A DNA stretch of 64,000 nt from Malurus cyaneus samueli (taxonomy: Eukaryota > Chordata > Aves > Passeriformes > Maluridae): contig CM019215.1 of NCBI GenBank assembly GCA_009741485.1, positions 79,376,407 through 79,440,406 on the forward strand, given 5' to 3'. Within the stretch, counting starts at the first letter, position 1, and every line of letters begins with the position of its first letter. Of this stretch, positions 24,201-36,400 are shown piece after piece. The notes beneath the pieces were generated by a model. It ran no database searches. It was not told where the DNA came from and saw only the letters and a program-made list of their open reading frames with translations. The translations under genes and the position numbers were made by a program.

Positions 24201-26998
24201 AAGATTAGATTTCAAACTAGAGAAGTAAAAGGAAGTTACAGCTATGATTTTCTTAGCCCTAATTAGCTGTTATTCATGAAACAATTCTGACAAATAATAA
24301 CTTCCAAAATTATTTTAATGCATATAAAATTGGCTCAAGTGAATTCAGTTTCACAACTGTGTAACCTTTAGTTATTCTTAAGGTACATTTTGTGGTTTAG
24401 AAAATCAGAAAGTTTTAAGAAACACTAGGTTTGAGGCTGAGAAAGTCTATCGGCTTTGTTTTGGGAGAATGTTTCACTGTTTTAATCCCATCACCTTGTG
24501 TGATTTTGACTGCACACACAACAGTGTGGCCACAACACCATTTAGATACTGTCACCTGTTAACCTCTTCTCCCTAGAGTAAACCAGAGGGCTTTACTGGA
24601 CTCTACCATAACCAGATACAATAATTTTCATTAGCAAGTGGTTGTTTTTTTTCTCTTTTTCTCTCTCACTTCATAGGAAGTGATCTCTATTGTTTTATAA
24701 GAAAAATTGAGTAACATATAGTGTCCATGATGCAGTTTGAAATCTGACTGTGATGCTTTACAAATTAAACCAAATTACCTGTAGTTAGATTTTGAGTGGA
24801 AATCACATATTATAAGTCTCAATCTTGCTAAACCAGTTTAAAAACAAACTGAGATTATCTTTGCACAACAAAGATATTCTCAGTATATATACTTTTAAAA
24901 AAGTATTTTTAAAGCAACGTTAAAATTTACTCTCTTCACAGTACTATTGAAATATTTCTTTTGTTTGACCTTTATTTAATTTTAGGTTATTCACCTTAGT
25001 AAAGCATGATAGAAAAAGAAGAAAATATTGCAGTAAATTTATAGTTGCTTCTGGTAAATTAAAAGGAAAAAAAAAACAGCTTATATTTTATTCTTGATGG
25101 TGACATCACTTCAGAGCAAAACCTAAACTGATTTAATAGTAGCAGCAAGTGATTTCAAGAACTAAATCATGACTCAGAAACACAAAATAGCATGACATCA
25201 AAGTCTCAGAAGGACCTGGAAACCTCCTGGTTCATTTGGCTAGAGAAAAAGTGATTCTCTGTCTCTCACAGAAGAGCAACACAAAAACATATTTCGAAAG
25301 CCCAATTGTTTTCTCAATGTGTACAATTTTAACATCATAACTTCCATGAAAATCACTGTCCTGTTGGTAATTTCTGAAGCAGGGAATAAGGACTGCATTT
25401 GTGAGTAGCACAGGTTACACAGAAGAGGAATCAGTATGTTAGGTGCAAATATATTCCTTTCTGTTTGCATAGTTTTGTCCTTTGAAATACACTTTTAGTC
25501 ACAATGAAGTTTTCTAGTTTTCATATCAAGAAAGGAAGGACTGAGTAGTTGAAGTGATCCTGAACAGATCCTTGCTGCCACACCCTCTGGATGTGCCAAG
25601 GTTAAAAAGAAGATTTTAAAGGGAAAACTGAGCTCAAATGGGAGTATGATCTGTGAGGATTATAGATCTCTAGGAGGAATCTTGATGAAGAATATTGTCA
25701 GTCTTAGGCATCAAAATCCATAAGAAGGATGTGAATGAGATTATCTGTTTAATCCCTAAGTATCACCTAAGGAGCCTGCTGGTATTTGATCATTGGCTGC
25801 TGTGATGAACTTCAGACAGCTGAACACTCCTGAAGGAATGGAGGAGGTCTATAGATTCAGTTATAACTAGATGTTTATTTCCCCTTTCCCCTCCACCTTA
25901 ATCTTGCATTCTTGTAGAGGATTAAATTTGGGGAAATGACAGATGTCCTTCAGTTCACTATGAAGAATGCAATATGAGAGCTAATTTACAGAGACGGGGA
26001 GAATATAGGAAAAAGAATGAGGATTGTTTGTGTATTTTGCATTGTTTTTGTTTTCTTTGTTTTCTTTTTTTGCTTGTCTGGTTGGTCTTTTTCCTTCTAG
26101 CATCTCTGGATGCCTACACAAATATAAAGAAGTTGTGAAAAACTGGTCAGAAAAGACTCACTCCAGTAATCATAACAGTTGCCTAAGATATGCAATCAAC
26201 CTGTGACCATCCATATGTGAAATAAATGGCCTGGAGAACTTCTCTGAGGAGATGAGGACATTTCTGCAATGTCCAAAGTTTGGGCAGAATTGTGTTTCTA
26301 TCCATTTTCATCCAATATAGCTCACCAGTACAGACCAAACAGACACTCAGTAGTGGCTACCAGTTTGAAAAATTATTCTGCCTACTAGGTGCCTTTTTCA
26401 TGGGGCAATTTACTCCACATGCAAAGTGTGTTCTGACACCCCATGGGTACAAAACACCACGTGTTTGCAGGTAAAATTAATGAGAAGTTATGACTGCCAT
26501 AAATTTATACCTTAGATTTCTGCAAATGATCTTCCCTGTGTAGGAAAATTCTTAGAGAGGCAGTAGGATTGTCCATTATCTTCCCTCTTTTAAATATGTG
26601 TTAAGGACTGTCATTCAAGAGCTGTATAAGGTAAGTTTAAATTAATTAGGTACAAGGCAAGGAAAATGACTGCTTTGATAAAGAGACCATGATAAGTGAT
26701 CTTTCTAAGTGGAAACAAAATTGTTTAATTGAATGTTTCTGTAAAGGGTGGTGATTTTTTTCCTGTCAAACCACTGGATTTGAAGCAGTTTCAGAAGGCT
26801 GTATTTGATGTGGATGGAATATAATTTCCAATATTTTCAAAATCTAAGTTTGGTTTCTTTTATTTCTGAAAACACCAGAGATGGATGAATTGTGTGCCTT
26901 ATTTATTTATTTATTGAAAGCAATTTGGTTACATAATTCTGCATGTAGTTTAGCAAAATAACAAGTATATGTTCTTTGTTTACATTGATGGCAGTCAC
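15255..26998. other. Long mobile-element-poor non-coding tract
   Basis: Nearly 12 kb in which I recognise no transposon, no gene and no RNA gene. It holds small simple repeats: an A-rich run at 17048-17072, a 19-bp tandem at 17411, AAAC units at 21466-21485, ATTT units near 26900-26917, and T runs near 16429, 16577 and 22547. The block 23200-23390, with 'gagctaattaattatg' homeodomain-type cores, looks like a possible conserved non-coding element. Open frames are at most about 76 codons with no recognisable domain. Confidence 0.5.
17411..17444. repeat. 19-bp tandem repeat, 1.8 copies
   Basis: ATTATTATCACAGACAAAC at 17411 is followed directly by ATTATTATCACAGAG at 17430. Confidence 0.8.
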
Positions 26999-27290
26999 TG
27001 TAGTGGGTTCACCTTGGCTGGGCATCAGGTGCCCACCAAATCATTCCATCACTTCCCAGGGAGCAGGGCTTTAGACACATAGAAGTTGCCCAGAAGGCAA
27101 ACATTAAAGAACAACAAATACCCCCCATTCTTCCTCTCTTCCTTAGCTTTTATATCTGAGCTGATGTCATAGAGCATAGAATAGCCCTTTGGCAAATTTG
27201 GATCAGCTGGCCTGGTGGTGACCCCTTCCAGGATATTCCAGGCCCACCCCCAGCCCCTGATGGGGGGAATGTTGACAGACAGCACTCATA
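26999..27290 (-). mobile_element. Mosaic ERVL-type LTR fragment
   Basis: The first roughly 50 bases (TGTAGTGGGTTCACCTTGG through 'caggtgcccaccaaatc') match the terminus of the LTR family also seen at 40843. From about 27050 the sequence ('cagggctttagacac', 'cttttatatctgagctg', 'atagccctttggc', 'tggatcagctggcc') instead matches the inner part of the family at 5729 and 55251. In the minus orientation there is a TATAAAA box and a TGACATCA motif, so the LTR promoter faces leftward. The fragment stops near 27290 and has no recognisable other terminus. Whether this is a known subfamily or a real chimera cannot be settled from memory. Confidence 0.65.
27148..27169 (-). promoter_or_regulatory. LTR promoter remnant (CRE-like plus TATA)
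   Basis: On the minus strand TGACATCA (27169-27162) lies 7 bases upstream of TATAAAA (27154-27148). As I remember it, the family consensus has TGACGTCA followed by ATATAAA. The G to A change here is a CpG decay. Present activity is unknown. Confidence 0.45.
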
Positions 27291-30200
27291 CTGTACTTCC
27301 TATTTTCTCTTTGTAAGCAATCAGTAATTTTCAGATGTCTCAATACTATTTTAATAGGACATTAGTCATTTGGTGCACATAATAATGCAATTTTTTTCTA
27401 TCTACAGTGGGAACTGCTTATTTAACTCTTGGCTCTACTTTTTTTTTTCTGTTTGCAGTTTTGTTTTGTCAGCAAGTCTAAGCTTTTCAAAGTTGAATTT
27501 TCTGCTCAGGTGATTTATGAAGATTATAAATAAAGGTCTAAATACTCAAAGAAAATCCATCTATGATATAACTTCTCCAAACAAGATTATTATAGTTCTT
27601 TCATTCATCTGCATAAACTGCTGTATCTGCTCTAGTGCTAAAGTATGTGTTTTTGAAGCTTATCTGGAACATATTTCTCAGCACAGGGGAGAAACTGATC
27701 ATTGAAATAACATTTTATATTTTGATGTGTTCCAGCTGTGCAAGATATGCTTCTGTAAATCAGCTGCTCTATGTGCAGGTGAATCTTCATTGAAATGCAG
27801 ATTTCAATTCAGAATCAGAAAGATTAGAATTCAGAAGCTCCCAGAAATGAAATTTAGCTTTTTATTTTTATCACCCTTTCTGTGCTGCAAAGGCTGAATG
27901 GCACACAGCATACAAATAGAACTGGAAAAAATAACATAAAGCCACTGATCATTACCTGACTGTTGCTGAGTGAAAAAAGTGTGTGGTCGGATATTCATCT
28001 GGTATTGACAGATAGAATTACAATGAGAGCACTTTAGGGAAAAGGTATTTCTTGATAGTATTTGCTCATAAATAAACTACTTCTGGTGATGCAGTTGACC
28101 CTTTGCAATTCTCTGCTCTGGGAGATGTTTTGCTGTCAAAATTGTTATACTGTTACAGTTTCCAAAAATTTCCTCTCCCTATAAAGGAAGTGTGCAGAAA
28201 ACAGGATGCAAACTACGCCCCTTATTCTGTCTGCAGTACACTATATTTTCCTTCTGCTGATCTTTTGTCATATGATATAAATGAGGGAGAAACCCAAGTT
28301 TCCAGGAAAAAGTATTTGGAGTCCTAGTTGCAAAGACTAACTGTAAATCACCAGTAAAAATAATGTGATTTGCAAACTGCTTGGTTTTGGATCTGTTGTC
28401 ACTCAAAAACAGGAATCCTGAGAGGAGGTCATGTGCTCAATGGGTAATGATGATTGGTGCAAATATAATTGTCATTTGATAATTCTTCTAGAGTGAAAGA
28501 GAAAAAAACAGGGATAAGAATGACTCAAATACCTCTCAGGTACCAAAATAAAATATGATAATAGAGAGATGCTTCTATTTGAATAAAATGAACATATTTT
28601 GATAATTTAAATAATGGCCTCCATGAACCTCTGGATATGCTGTTTTATCCTCTTCAGTACTTGCTTAAAATTAGCTCAGTTATCTCAGAGCTATGCTGCA
28701 GGCTCAGAATGTTTTCTGGCATGACTTTTCTGCAGCACAATTCGGAACCAATGATTGTTATCTCAATCATTAAAAACTAGCCTTAAGAAACCATAGAGAG
28801 AAAAAAAAAAAACAATCATATGTAATTATGTCACAGCCATTTGCTTCCCCTAAGTACACTGTTTAATCTTCTTCATTTAGATCATCAAGAAGTTGAAAAT
28901 TTTGCAATTTCTAAACTGAATAAAAAAAAAGAAAATATATTGTGATATTTTACCTTGGTAAAAAGATAAAAAAGATAAAGAACTGTTTGGTAATGCTAGA
29001 TTTTTGTCTAGGAGGTGGTCATGCTCTGAGATACTGCACTTCAGGTATGAAGTCAAATAATTCTGATTCACTCAAGATGTTTTGAGTTAAGAAAAAAAAA
29101 AAAAACACAAAACAAAACCAAAAACACCAACAAAAACTCATAAAAAAATATTAGTAATTCAAATAGAATCTGTAAAAGGTCATATCACTGTAAAGCTGTC
29201 ACATTGAGAAAACTAATACAAATGTTGATTATTTGTTAGGAAATAAAAGAAGTATATATTTGTGGAATTAATTTGTCTCTTCCTTGCTAGATATGTAGCT
29301 CAGTAGCAAAGAAACATAATTGTACCGACTATGGTCCTGTAAAAATAAATTGTAATGCAATTTTGACTGAAGTAATTGGCATCATCAAGAAGACATTTTG
29401 ATGTCTATTAGATTTTCTAAAAATTTAGTTAATTAGAGCCTTTAAGTATGAATTAGAGCAGATAAAATAATTATAAATTATTAAGTGTTAATGAGCCTTG
29501 TATCATCTTAACTTAATCTAATAAACATCAGTTTTCAAAAATAAACTCAATGCAAATTTATCTTCATAAGTCTTAAAAAAAATATTTTAATCTTCATAAA
29601 ATAGCTGTAACTTTATGTGATGCACTTCTGCAGTTCCTTATTCAAGCACTCAAGCAAGATTTACAGTCTAATCTTTCTGAGTTAAGAGCTGAGATTTGGA
29701 TCTGAACTGCACATACCTTGTGAGCTCCAGCTCTTCGAATATGCTTTGCAGTAGAAGGATTCTAATATTTTGCAGCCTGTAGTGATAAAACTCTCAATGC
29801 TCCTCTGAGATAACAAAACTTCAGGATTTACCTTTGTAGCTCAGCTGTTCCTCTGGTTTTTGTGGGTTTATTTTAAATAAAAAAAAAGTATGGTGAATTT
29901 GAAATACATGGGTTGCATGTAGAAGCCACTGGTGATATTGGTATGCTCTACCAGAAAATTACCTTGGTAAAAGCATAATTTGCACGAAGGACAGATTTGT
30001 GTATATATCTGAAGAGCTGTATAAGAATCAATATATTGTTTTTGAGATTTCTTACACAAAAAGTTATATCTTCTTCAGGTTGGAAAGCCTATTCATTTTA
30101 AAGCAAATAAGTATTTCGTTAGAAAAGAATTAAATATTAGAGGCAATCCAGATTTCCTTTTCTACCTGGTGGATTTTTCTACAACTCAGCTATAATTTCT

Positions 30201-30339
30201 TCTGTACACACTGATATTCCCCAGACTATATTGTGAGACTGGATGATCAGAGCACAGAGTAGATCACTGAATTTGGAATATGAATGAGAAAGAGACACAT
30301 TTGTTCCTTCACACAACACTTCCAAAATTCATGAACTTC

Positions 30340-31400
30340 CCCTCCTTCTTCTGTTTTGATTTTTGTTAAGGAGTTTGTGAATCAGTTGGGAGTCAGCAAA
30401 ACATTAGCATTAATGAGTTCATTTCCACACAAATTGGCTCATTATCATGCTGACTTCCAGTGTTTTGTGACAGTTATGAACTCGGTTCTCCTGCAAGGAG
30501 GGTTCATTTTCTTGCTTCATTCAAAGTGGTGTTAGGTAAGGAGGTAAATGAAAAAAAAAAAAGGCCCATAAATGTATTCTGTTCATTGATGCAGCAAACC
30601 CTGTGGTTTCTCCATGGTTAGTTTTAGAGAACTGAGTAGGGTATTTTTTTCATTTGTCAGAATGCACTAATTCTGCCTGGCAGTTGGTAAAAACTAATAC
30701 CCAGAATCTGACTTTGCAAATTACATTAAGGCAATTTAATTTCAATTTTGTAGCAAAATATCTGACCCTAATTATTGTAATTTCACTGAAGTACATTCAA
30801 ATGGAAATACATTATGGGAAAAATATTTTTGTAGTACCCACATAACCTTCCAACAATTCTCTCATTAAGTAATGCAGATTTGTGTTTTTACATAATGCCA
30901 AAAGTATTGGTGCCATAGCTATCGAATTAATGATACTGCTGATCTACTCAGAACAATTACTGAATGTCAAGTTCTTGGTAATCTATTTCAAGTGGGGCAT
31001 TTTATTCTTTTCCCTTCAGAACACTCATTTGGTCCTTAATCCATTTATAACTCACTGTGATTATGCCCAGCAGGTTTATGAACTTTATTACGATTCTAGT
31101 CCTGCAGATTTCTTTTGTCTCATTAAGCCTGATGGGATTAAGTAGGTATAGTTTATCTCATCATCCCAATCAGATCCTTGATGCAGATTGAGGTTAGTCA
31201 GCCTGTTTCATTATGTCCTTTTTTCCTGTCATGGCTGGAATGGAGTGAATTCGGTGACCTGACACTACAGCTGCCTCTTGGTATCCTTTACCTTCACTGT
31301 AGGTCATGCCTGTGGGTATAAGAAGCTCTTTTTCCCCTGGGTCAAAGCTATCATAAGACTTCTTTTGGCTAATAAGATTTGCATTAATTACCTCCAACTA
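30340..31400. promoter_or_regulatory. Candidate conserved non-coding cluster
   Basis: About 1 kb of complex, repeat-free sequence contains POU/homeodomain-like words: GCATTAATGAG at 30407-30417, and repeated TTAATG, CATTAA, TAATTA and ATTTGCA-like cores. No open frame is convincing. The regulatory reading is inferred from texture only; no conservation data are available. Confidence 0.2.
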
Positions 31401-32885
31401 TGACCATGGCAGTGCAGCAGTGCACTCATAACTTTGAAACATCTGTGTACCTCTAATATATATCACATGCTATTGCAATATTCTTTAACACTTCTGTCCT
31501 TCTAAACTAATCTATCATGTAATAAATCTGCATTCTCTAATATTCATATCTCCAACATGAATTTTCTCAGAGTGAAGATCTGTGACCTTTGTTACACATA
31601 GCGTCAAGCCGAATGGAACATAATTGTCTTCTCTGTTCCTTAAATCACTGATAAACATTCATCTGTCAGTTTAAGGCTCCAAATAATTATCAAGTACATA
31701 TCAAAACACAAGAAGTTACGTTAAACTCATTATTTATTGCCATATTTGTTTCCACTGAGGGGTAGCACTCCTGTCTCACAGCATTATGGGAGCCTGCAAC
31801 CTGTGCATTTCCAATTCACTGCTGATTACTTCAATAATAGATAGATGTTCATGCACAATATGTGACAAAACCTAAATTTCTTTCAAACTCTATAATAGCA
31901 ATTAAATATAGTGAATTTAAGAAAAAAAAGTTCCAATATTTTATTTTTTTTAAGTAACTATAAACTGTTAAATGTTAAGGTAATGATACAGGCTTAGGAA
32001 TGGATATTTGGATCAAGTATTATTGAAAAGATTTTGAAATATCTGTTTAAAAAGTTTTTCTGATACTGATATTATCCAGTTCAGTTTCTAAATAGCTATA
32101 CCACTGTAATTCATGCTATGAAAAGTTGTGCTGTCAGTAAACTTACTGAATGTGTTTATTGCTTCAGAAATCCATTCTTTTTTTCTACTTTAAGGGTTTT
32201 GTATGATTTCTTTTCAGTAATGGATCTTTCTGAAATCTTGACTGTTATTTGCAATAACCCCTCTTATTATTGTAATAAATGCTAAGACATTTTGTCCAAG
32301 GACAGATGTTGGTGCTTACTATGGATTAACCTCAACAAATCAAATTTTTGTCCTTTCAATTCTTTCTTATCACAGACTCTCATTATCTGATACCATAACA
32401 TCTTCTACTAATTCTTTAAATCTGGAAAACAACCTTGAAGACAGAGTCAGTCTCCCAATATTATAGAAATAAAGCTCTCTACTACAAGTGGTTTGGATTT
32501 GTTGCCCTTTTTGTCAGCAAGTGACTTTTTCCAATTCATTGAGTTGCACTGCAGGCTTAAATATATTTCTAATTAAAAGTAGAACTCAAAACTTTCATGT
32601 AATTTTTCCCATTAAGAATCCTTATGGTTTTGGGAGTTATGGACTCTTGAGCAGTCACCTGTAATTTGGGACTTGCAGAGCTCATCTAGAATCATAAAGC
32701 ACACCTGTTAAAAATGGTAGACCATGGAGAGATTTTCTACAAACTGAATGATAAACGATGCTGAAAAATTTTCATTCTTATCTGAGCATCTCAGTCAGCT
32801 AACTTACTAGGGCATCCAGTTGTTGACTTAATTGATAGAGAGCCTCATATCTTCCAGTAACCCTGGCATTTGGTTACATATCTAA

Positions 32886-32924
<39 letters not shown>
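32886..32924. repeat. Compound (AC)n(AT)n microsatellite
   Basis: About ten AC units pass directly into about nine TA units. Confidence 0.95.
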
Positions 32925-33410
32925 AATTGCATTCCTAATTTAGGAATCATGATCTTAAGCTCAGCATCACATTTTCTCTGACAATCAGTTTCAAATGGTC
33001 TTAGAGGCCAAGAAACATTTTTTTTTTTTTTTTCTGTTCCAAGGATACCTACTCTTGGGTGATCTCTGAGCTTTCATCCTTACTAAGAATAAATCTCATT
33101 TGTATTTTATAATAGGTAAGAAGCATCCTTGTTTCTCTGGGTAAATTACTAATTCAGAGGAGTAATTTGGAAAACGTAATTGTTAAATATGTTTTCTGTA
33201 TATGAAAGGCCTTATATGATGAATGAACTGTAACAACACAAAACAGGAAAGCATAAATACACTTCTACAAATTGTTCTTTTCTACATATAACTGATGGAG
33301 CATATCATAGGTCTCTCTTTTTTAGCTATCAGTGAAAAAATAAAAGGAAATGTTATTTTTAATAAATTATTTAACACATTATCAATTCCTCTAAATGTGG
33401 TTTTATGGTT

Positions 33411-33432
33411 TTAAGCATAAGTTTATGCTTAA
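33411..33432. repeat. Perfect short palindrome, 10-bp arms
   Basis: TTAAGCATAA and its exact reverse complement TTATGCTTAA are separated by only GT. Each arm contains a GCATAA word like a POU-domain half site. Confidence 0.9.
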
Positions 33433-36400
33433 GTTTGATGTTTTCAAAGATCTGCAGTTTGGAGGCTAAGAGCATTGTATTGATGTCTTAGATAGCGATC
33501 TTTGAAGAAAATTTCTCCAAAAATGTGACCTCAGATGATCATGTATCAGGCCATTCAGGAAAGACAACAGCAGTAACACAAAAATCCATCCTGGAATTTC
33601 CTTGGACAGAATAATCAATAATTTTAAATGAGACTTGCTGCAAAAGAATATTGAAAAATGTGAGATGTTAATTTGCCAAAAAAAAACCAGCCGACTCCTG
33701 AATTCTGTCAAAGAGGGTTTCCCTGGTCTTGTAAAATCCAGGCTCCTAACACTGCTGTTTTGCTCTGTAAGCAACAACAGAAGGCACAAACAGTGTGCAC
33801 TGCTCTTCAGAAATTCATAACACACATTGAACCAATAGAGCTCCAGAGCGCCATAATACAAATTTAGCCAAATTCCCCAAGCTTTGAAGAAAAAGCCATA
33901 ACAGATAAGGTATTTGTTCCACAGGACAAAACAAAGGGAGAGACTGGAAATTTTAATCTTGCAAATGTAGAACAGGAAAGCGGGGAAACGGTGGGAAGCC
34001 AATTAGTTTCAGAAGGCGACTCATGACATTTTAGAAATAATTAGAAAGAAAACTACAAGAAGGGCAGAAGAAAATTGAAAAAGAGGAACCAAAAAGGGCA
34101 AATGTGTTAAATTAAAAGAGAACAAAAAGAAATACAGTGAAAATAAATGTCTTCAAAACTTGCTGAGGCCTTCTTCCTCGCAAATTATGTAGGATAAGGA
34201 GATAAAACGCATTCATTCCCGTGTTAGCTTATGTATACTTAGAAGTTGAGAAAAGAAAAAAACAACAGGCCCTTCCAGATACTGCCATTCATATTGCTTC
34301 TCAATAAAAGAAAGTCCTGCTAAGGAACAAAAAATGCTGAAGGCGCTTCTATTGACTAACTACTTGTGTGCTTGAAGCAGGCACAAACCATGAACTGTGA
34401 AACCACTTAGTGAAAGCAGCCAGGAGTAGTGTGGAGGAAGTCTGTATGTGTCTCTGTGTGTGCACATGTGTAGGGAGCAGAGGGGCAAATCAGAAAGTGT
34501 CAGTGTTATTTTACTTTATCACAAAGTTTTTTTCTTCCAGAAGACATGCTATCTCTTGACACACCAAAAATTTTTGATCTCAATCAACACCTTTTCTCAA
34601 AGTGTTTTTCTCCAGAAAATCTAGAAATTGTGGGATTCAGCACATTCAAATAGCTATAATTACTTGGCTATACACAAGAGTCCTTCAATACATACACAAG
34701 CCCGTTCCACTTCTGCTGAGGTAAGCTGAAGGATGTTGCTGAGAGTGGGGAATACTGTGGTAAATCTCCACTCTTAGCACTCTGTAAGTTCTATCAGCTC
34801 TACCCTCTTTTTTTGCTTGTTTGTTTATTTTTTTTATCATCAGTGGAATGGAGAAAAAGACTCCAGAAGGCTTTCAAACTTCTAGCAGGCAGCTTTTCAT
34901 TGATTTTTCCCATGTTACATGAGCAAAAGAATTATAACATTTATCTGAAAAACTCCAAAATACATCTGTGCCTTATTAAAGAGTTAAGGTGTGATGATGA
35001 TCTCTGCACCCTTGTTGCAATAGACCTGATTTAACATCACAAGCTTGTAAATGTTCCACTTACGTCTTTCATGAATTCAGTCTGGAATGGAATTGAATAC
35101 TTTCACAATAAATACATAACAAATTCTGAGGAGAATATGGATGTCAGCCCTACGGGGAAAGAAGTCCAGACAAAGAACTTAAAGGAAATTCAATGACCAG
35201 TTCAGCCACTGAGTGGTTTGTGTGAATACCATAATGGAGATGATAACATCTTTTGTGAGTGTTTGTAAATGTTCTCTCCTCTCCCATCTACCAGACCTAT
35301 GATCAGCTTGAGAGAAGACGACTCTGACATTAGCAGAGAGGCTTACATAGATAGAGGTAATTGATTTAACTTTCATAATAGAATTTCTTTTCAGGGGCCC
35401 CAGCAGTGAATAATGTACTCACAGTCCATTCATAGAGAGAAAGAGATTCAGAGACGGGGAGCAGAAGAAAGAATAAATAACATCCTTCAGTGAAACAGAG
35501 CATAAAGTTCTTTGCTAAGGATCCAAGGCAGTCTTTATTGAAAACTCATGGACAATGAAATCTCATGCTGTGGAAGATTTTTCATTTGCAGTGTTGTCAG
35601 GAAGGGAGTTATTTTTGATTTTTTTCCCTCCCCTCTTTAATTCACACCCAGACAGATAAATTTTTCTCTTACAGATTAAATTTTGGCTTCCTGTGTAATG
35701 AGAGGATACCTGAACGGATGACACAAATTTATGATTTCTATTTTTTTAGCTTGCTTCTGAATCATCAAGTAGGGGTTTTAAACTGAAACCAGTAGCTGGG
35801 CTAATCTTAAGGAATTTGCCTCCACTGAGAAAGCAGCAGACAACATCATTAGCTCACTCTTTCCGCCCTACTTTTCATCTGTAAACAGCAAAGAAGACTT
35901 CTGTGAAGTCTGCAATGGTGAGTTAGGATCATTGAAATGTTGAGGGAGACAGATAAACCAATTATGTTGTTCCTGTCAGATGTTAGGTCTGTAGATACAA
36001 ACTCTGTGAGGTGCATTAAAGGTAACTTCACAGAACGAATGTGACAGCTCACAACAAGAGTTGATGGCTTGTTTAACCTTTCCATGAGCCAGAGCCATGC
36101 CCTGTGATCAAGCTCGCTCTGCAAGATGATGTGGTCAAGCGCAGTGCTGGAGGCAAGAGTCAAACATGCAGCTGGCCTACAAGAGTGTTTTGAGAGTTGG
36201 GCCCCCTTGTTGAGGTGCAGCAGAAAGTAGAAGGCTTGTGGGGTTTTGCAGTAAGATCTTTGTCATGTGTCTCCCAGATAGATTTGGTGTATTCCAATCT
36301 CCTGGGTGAATTTCCTACCCTCCCTCTTAAGACAGCACCCAGGGAATTGTAGTGTGTTAGAATCCCAGAACATCTCCAGGGGTACCTGGGAAACAGATGA

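Noticed and set aside
24887..24904. Inverted repeat ATACTTTT-AA-AAAAGTAT
   Set aside because: Short, low-complexity and likely by chance in AT-rich DNA.
33466..34002. 178-codon minus-strand frame
   Set aside because: Hydrophobic and aromatic-rich composition expected from T-rich DNA; no recognisable domain. No support for a gene.
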